Shown in pieces: positions 63,018-64,000 of a stretch of DNA of 64,000 nt. The position numbers were made by a program, and so were the translations under genes. Every line of letters starts with the position of its first letter. Position 1 is the stretch's first letter. The notes under the pieces are model-generated. The model made no database searches and was not told the origin of the DNA. It saw only the letters and a program-made list of their open reading frames with translations. Origin of the DNA: Variovorax flavidus (GTDB lineage Bacteria > Pseudomonadota > Gammaproteobacteria > Burkholderiales > Burkholderiaceae_C); contig NZ_JASZYE010000003.1 of the NCBI RefSeq assembly GCF_030317145.1, forward strand, positions 186,001-250,000. Direction: 5' to 3'.

Positions 63018-63995
63018 TCAATCCGGCTTGATGTTGGCTTCGCGGATCAGCTTGCCGTAGCGCGCGGCGTCGTCCTTGACCAGCTTGCCGAACAACTCGG
63101 GCGCGCCTGGCAATGCCACGCCGCCAGCCGCAGCCAGCTGGTCGCGCACTTCGCTGGATTCGAGCGCCTTCTGCACGGCCTCATGCACCTTCGCCAGGAT
63201 CGGCTTCGGCAGGCCGGCCGGAGCGACGAAGCCGTACCAGACGCTGGACTCGAATCCGGGATAGCCGGACTCCGCCACGGTCGGCACGCCCGGCAGCACC
63301 GCGGAGCGCTCGGGGCTCATGACGGCCAGCACGCGCAGCTTGCCGCCCTTCACCAGCGGCAGCGCCTCCAGCGCATTCACCGCCACCACGTCGACGTGGC
63401 CGCCGAGCACGTCGGTGAGTGCCTGCGCGCCGCCCTTGTAGGGCACGTGCCGCCATGAGAGCCCGGCCGTGTGCTGGAACAGTTCCATCGCCAGATGCGG
63501 TGTCGAGCCGTTGCCCGGCGTCGCCACGCTGATGGTGCCGGGCTTGGCCTTGGTCGCTGCCGACAACTGCGCCAGCGTCTTGATCTCCGATCCCTCGCGC
63601 ACGGCCAGCACCACGGGCACCCTTCCAACCAGTGACACCGGCGTCAGGTCGCGCTCCAGGTCGTAGGGCACCGGCTGGAACAGCGACGGATTCACGGCGA
63701 GCGCGTTGGCCGCCAGCAGCAGCGTGTAGCCGTCGGGCGGGCTGGCGATGAGCGCCTTGACGGCGATGTTCGTGCCGGCGCCCGGCTTGTTCTCGACGAT
63801 GACGGGCTGCCCGAGGGTGGCGGCCATGCGCTGGCCGACCGAGCGTGCGATGGCATCCACCGCGCCGCCGGCGCTGTAGCCGACAAGGATCTTGATCGGC
63901 TTGGATGGATAGGCATCGGCCGCCGTCGCGCTCAAGGCGGCGAGGGGCAGCGATGCGACGAGCGCGAATGCGCAACGAAAGAAAAAGGATCTCAT
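63018..63995 (-). CDS. Tripartite tricarboxylate transporter substrate-binding protein (TctC/Bug family)
   Basis: 325 residues. A signal peptide (about 1-27) is followed by AYPSKPIKILVGYSAGGAVDAIARSVGQ, the Bug-family start, and VENKPGAGTNIAVKAL, the conserved ligand-site loop. Such periplasmic proteins bind carboxylates; many Burkholderiales encode dozens as orphans. No TctA/TctB permease is visible in the window. It is intact, but its upstream neighbourhood is cut by the window edge. Confidence 0.93.
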   Translation of the reverse strand: MRSFFFRCAFALVASLPLAALSATAADAYPSKPIKILVGYSAGGAVDAIARSVGQRMAATLGQPVIVENKPGAGTNIAVKALIASPPDGYTLLLAANALAVNPSLFQPVPYDLERDLTPVSLVGRVPVVLAVREGSEIKTLAQLSAATKAKPGTISVATPGNGSTPHLAMELFQHTAGLSWRHVPYKGGAQALTDVLGGHVDVVAVNALEALPLVKGGKLRVLAVMSPERSAVLPGVPTVAESGYPGFESSVWYGFVAPAGLPKPILAKVHEAVQKALESSEVRDQLAAAGGVALPGAPELFGKLVKDDAARYGKLIREANIKPD

Positions 63996-64000
63996 GGGTA

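Noticed and set aside
1..64000. CRISPR arrays, tRNA or rRNA genes, insertion sequences or prophage
   Set aside because: No regular repeats, no cloverleaf or rRNA stretch, no transposase or integrase motifs were seen by reading; a tRNA scan and repeat search would be decisive.

Overview
This is a 64 kb stretch of a high-GC genome (roughly two-thirds G+C by eye). It contains no rRNA, tRNA, CRISPR array, integrase or insertion sequence that I can recognise. The gene content points to a betaproteobacterium of the Burkholderiales, most likely Comamonadaceae and Variovorax-like: a Bug/TctC-type periplasmic binding protein, several LivFGHMK-linked acyl-CoA catabolic genes, SerC/SerA, an arsRBCH set, NodT-type efflux lipoprotein and many small envelope proteins. 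The taxonomic call is inference from gene content, not from a marker gene. Genes are densely packed and strand switches separate clear transcription units.

Region 1 (1-8.3 kb) is envelope-oriented. It opens with the C-terminal part of a formylglycine-generating enzyme, then a beta-barrel protein. A five-gene minus-strand block follows (barrel, 17-kDa-antigen-like periplasmic protein, HdeD-like membrane protein, glycine-zipper lipoprotein, patatin lipoprotein), then a small secreted protein and a tannase/feruloyl-esterase-like lipoprotein. Region 2 (8.3-12 kb) has a secreted protein of unknown function, a succinate-semialdehyde-type aldehyde dehydrogenase, an unknown protein and a second glycine-zipper lipoprotein.

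Region 3 (12.0-23.9 kb) is the most striking part. A tripartite RND efflux pump (adaptor, permease, outer-membrane factor) is interrupted by an eight-gene block. That block holds a two-TM protein of unknown family followed by a Mrp-like cation/proton antiporter set in the order E-F-G-B-C-D plus a second antiporter-like subunit. All genes are on one strand with overlaps or gaps of at most 36 nt, so the efflux pump and the ion antiporter look like one operon. No MrpA is present, and the second antiporter-like subunit lacks the TM5 glutamate.

Region 4 (23.9-33.9 kb) carries arcD-arcA without arcB or arcC, a TPR/beta-barrel (Slam-like) outer-membrane protein, an AI-2E-family permease, a TonB-C-domain lipoprotein, a class I fructose-bisphosphate aldolase, and serC-serA.

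Region 5 (33.9-59.2 kb) is a large acyl-CoA catabolic supercluster. It has two acyl-CoA ligases, four acyl-CoA dehydrogenases, two enoyl-CoA hydratases, a FadJ-like bifunctional enzyme with an internal deletion, a MaoC hydratase, an SDR, a class III CoA-transferase, an APH-like kinase and two VOC-like proteins. It also encodes a branched-chain-type ABC transporter (two tandem binding proteins and a fused LivH-LivM permease), a LysR and an FCD-type GntR regulator. An AT-rich palindromic element recurs upstream of the transporter operon, upstream of the GntR gene and between the CoA-transferase operon and its divergent partner. This suggests one GntR regulon for uptake, CoA activation and beta-oxidation of an unidentified carboxylic acid.

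Region 6 (59.2-64 kb) has a CDA-fold deaminase, the arsenic operon arsR-acr3-arsC-arsH, a small unknown protein and a TctC/Bug binding protein.
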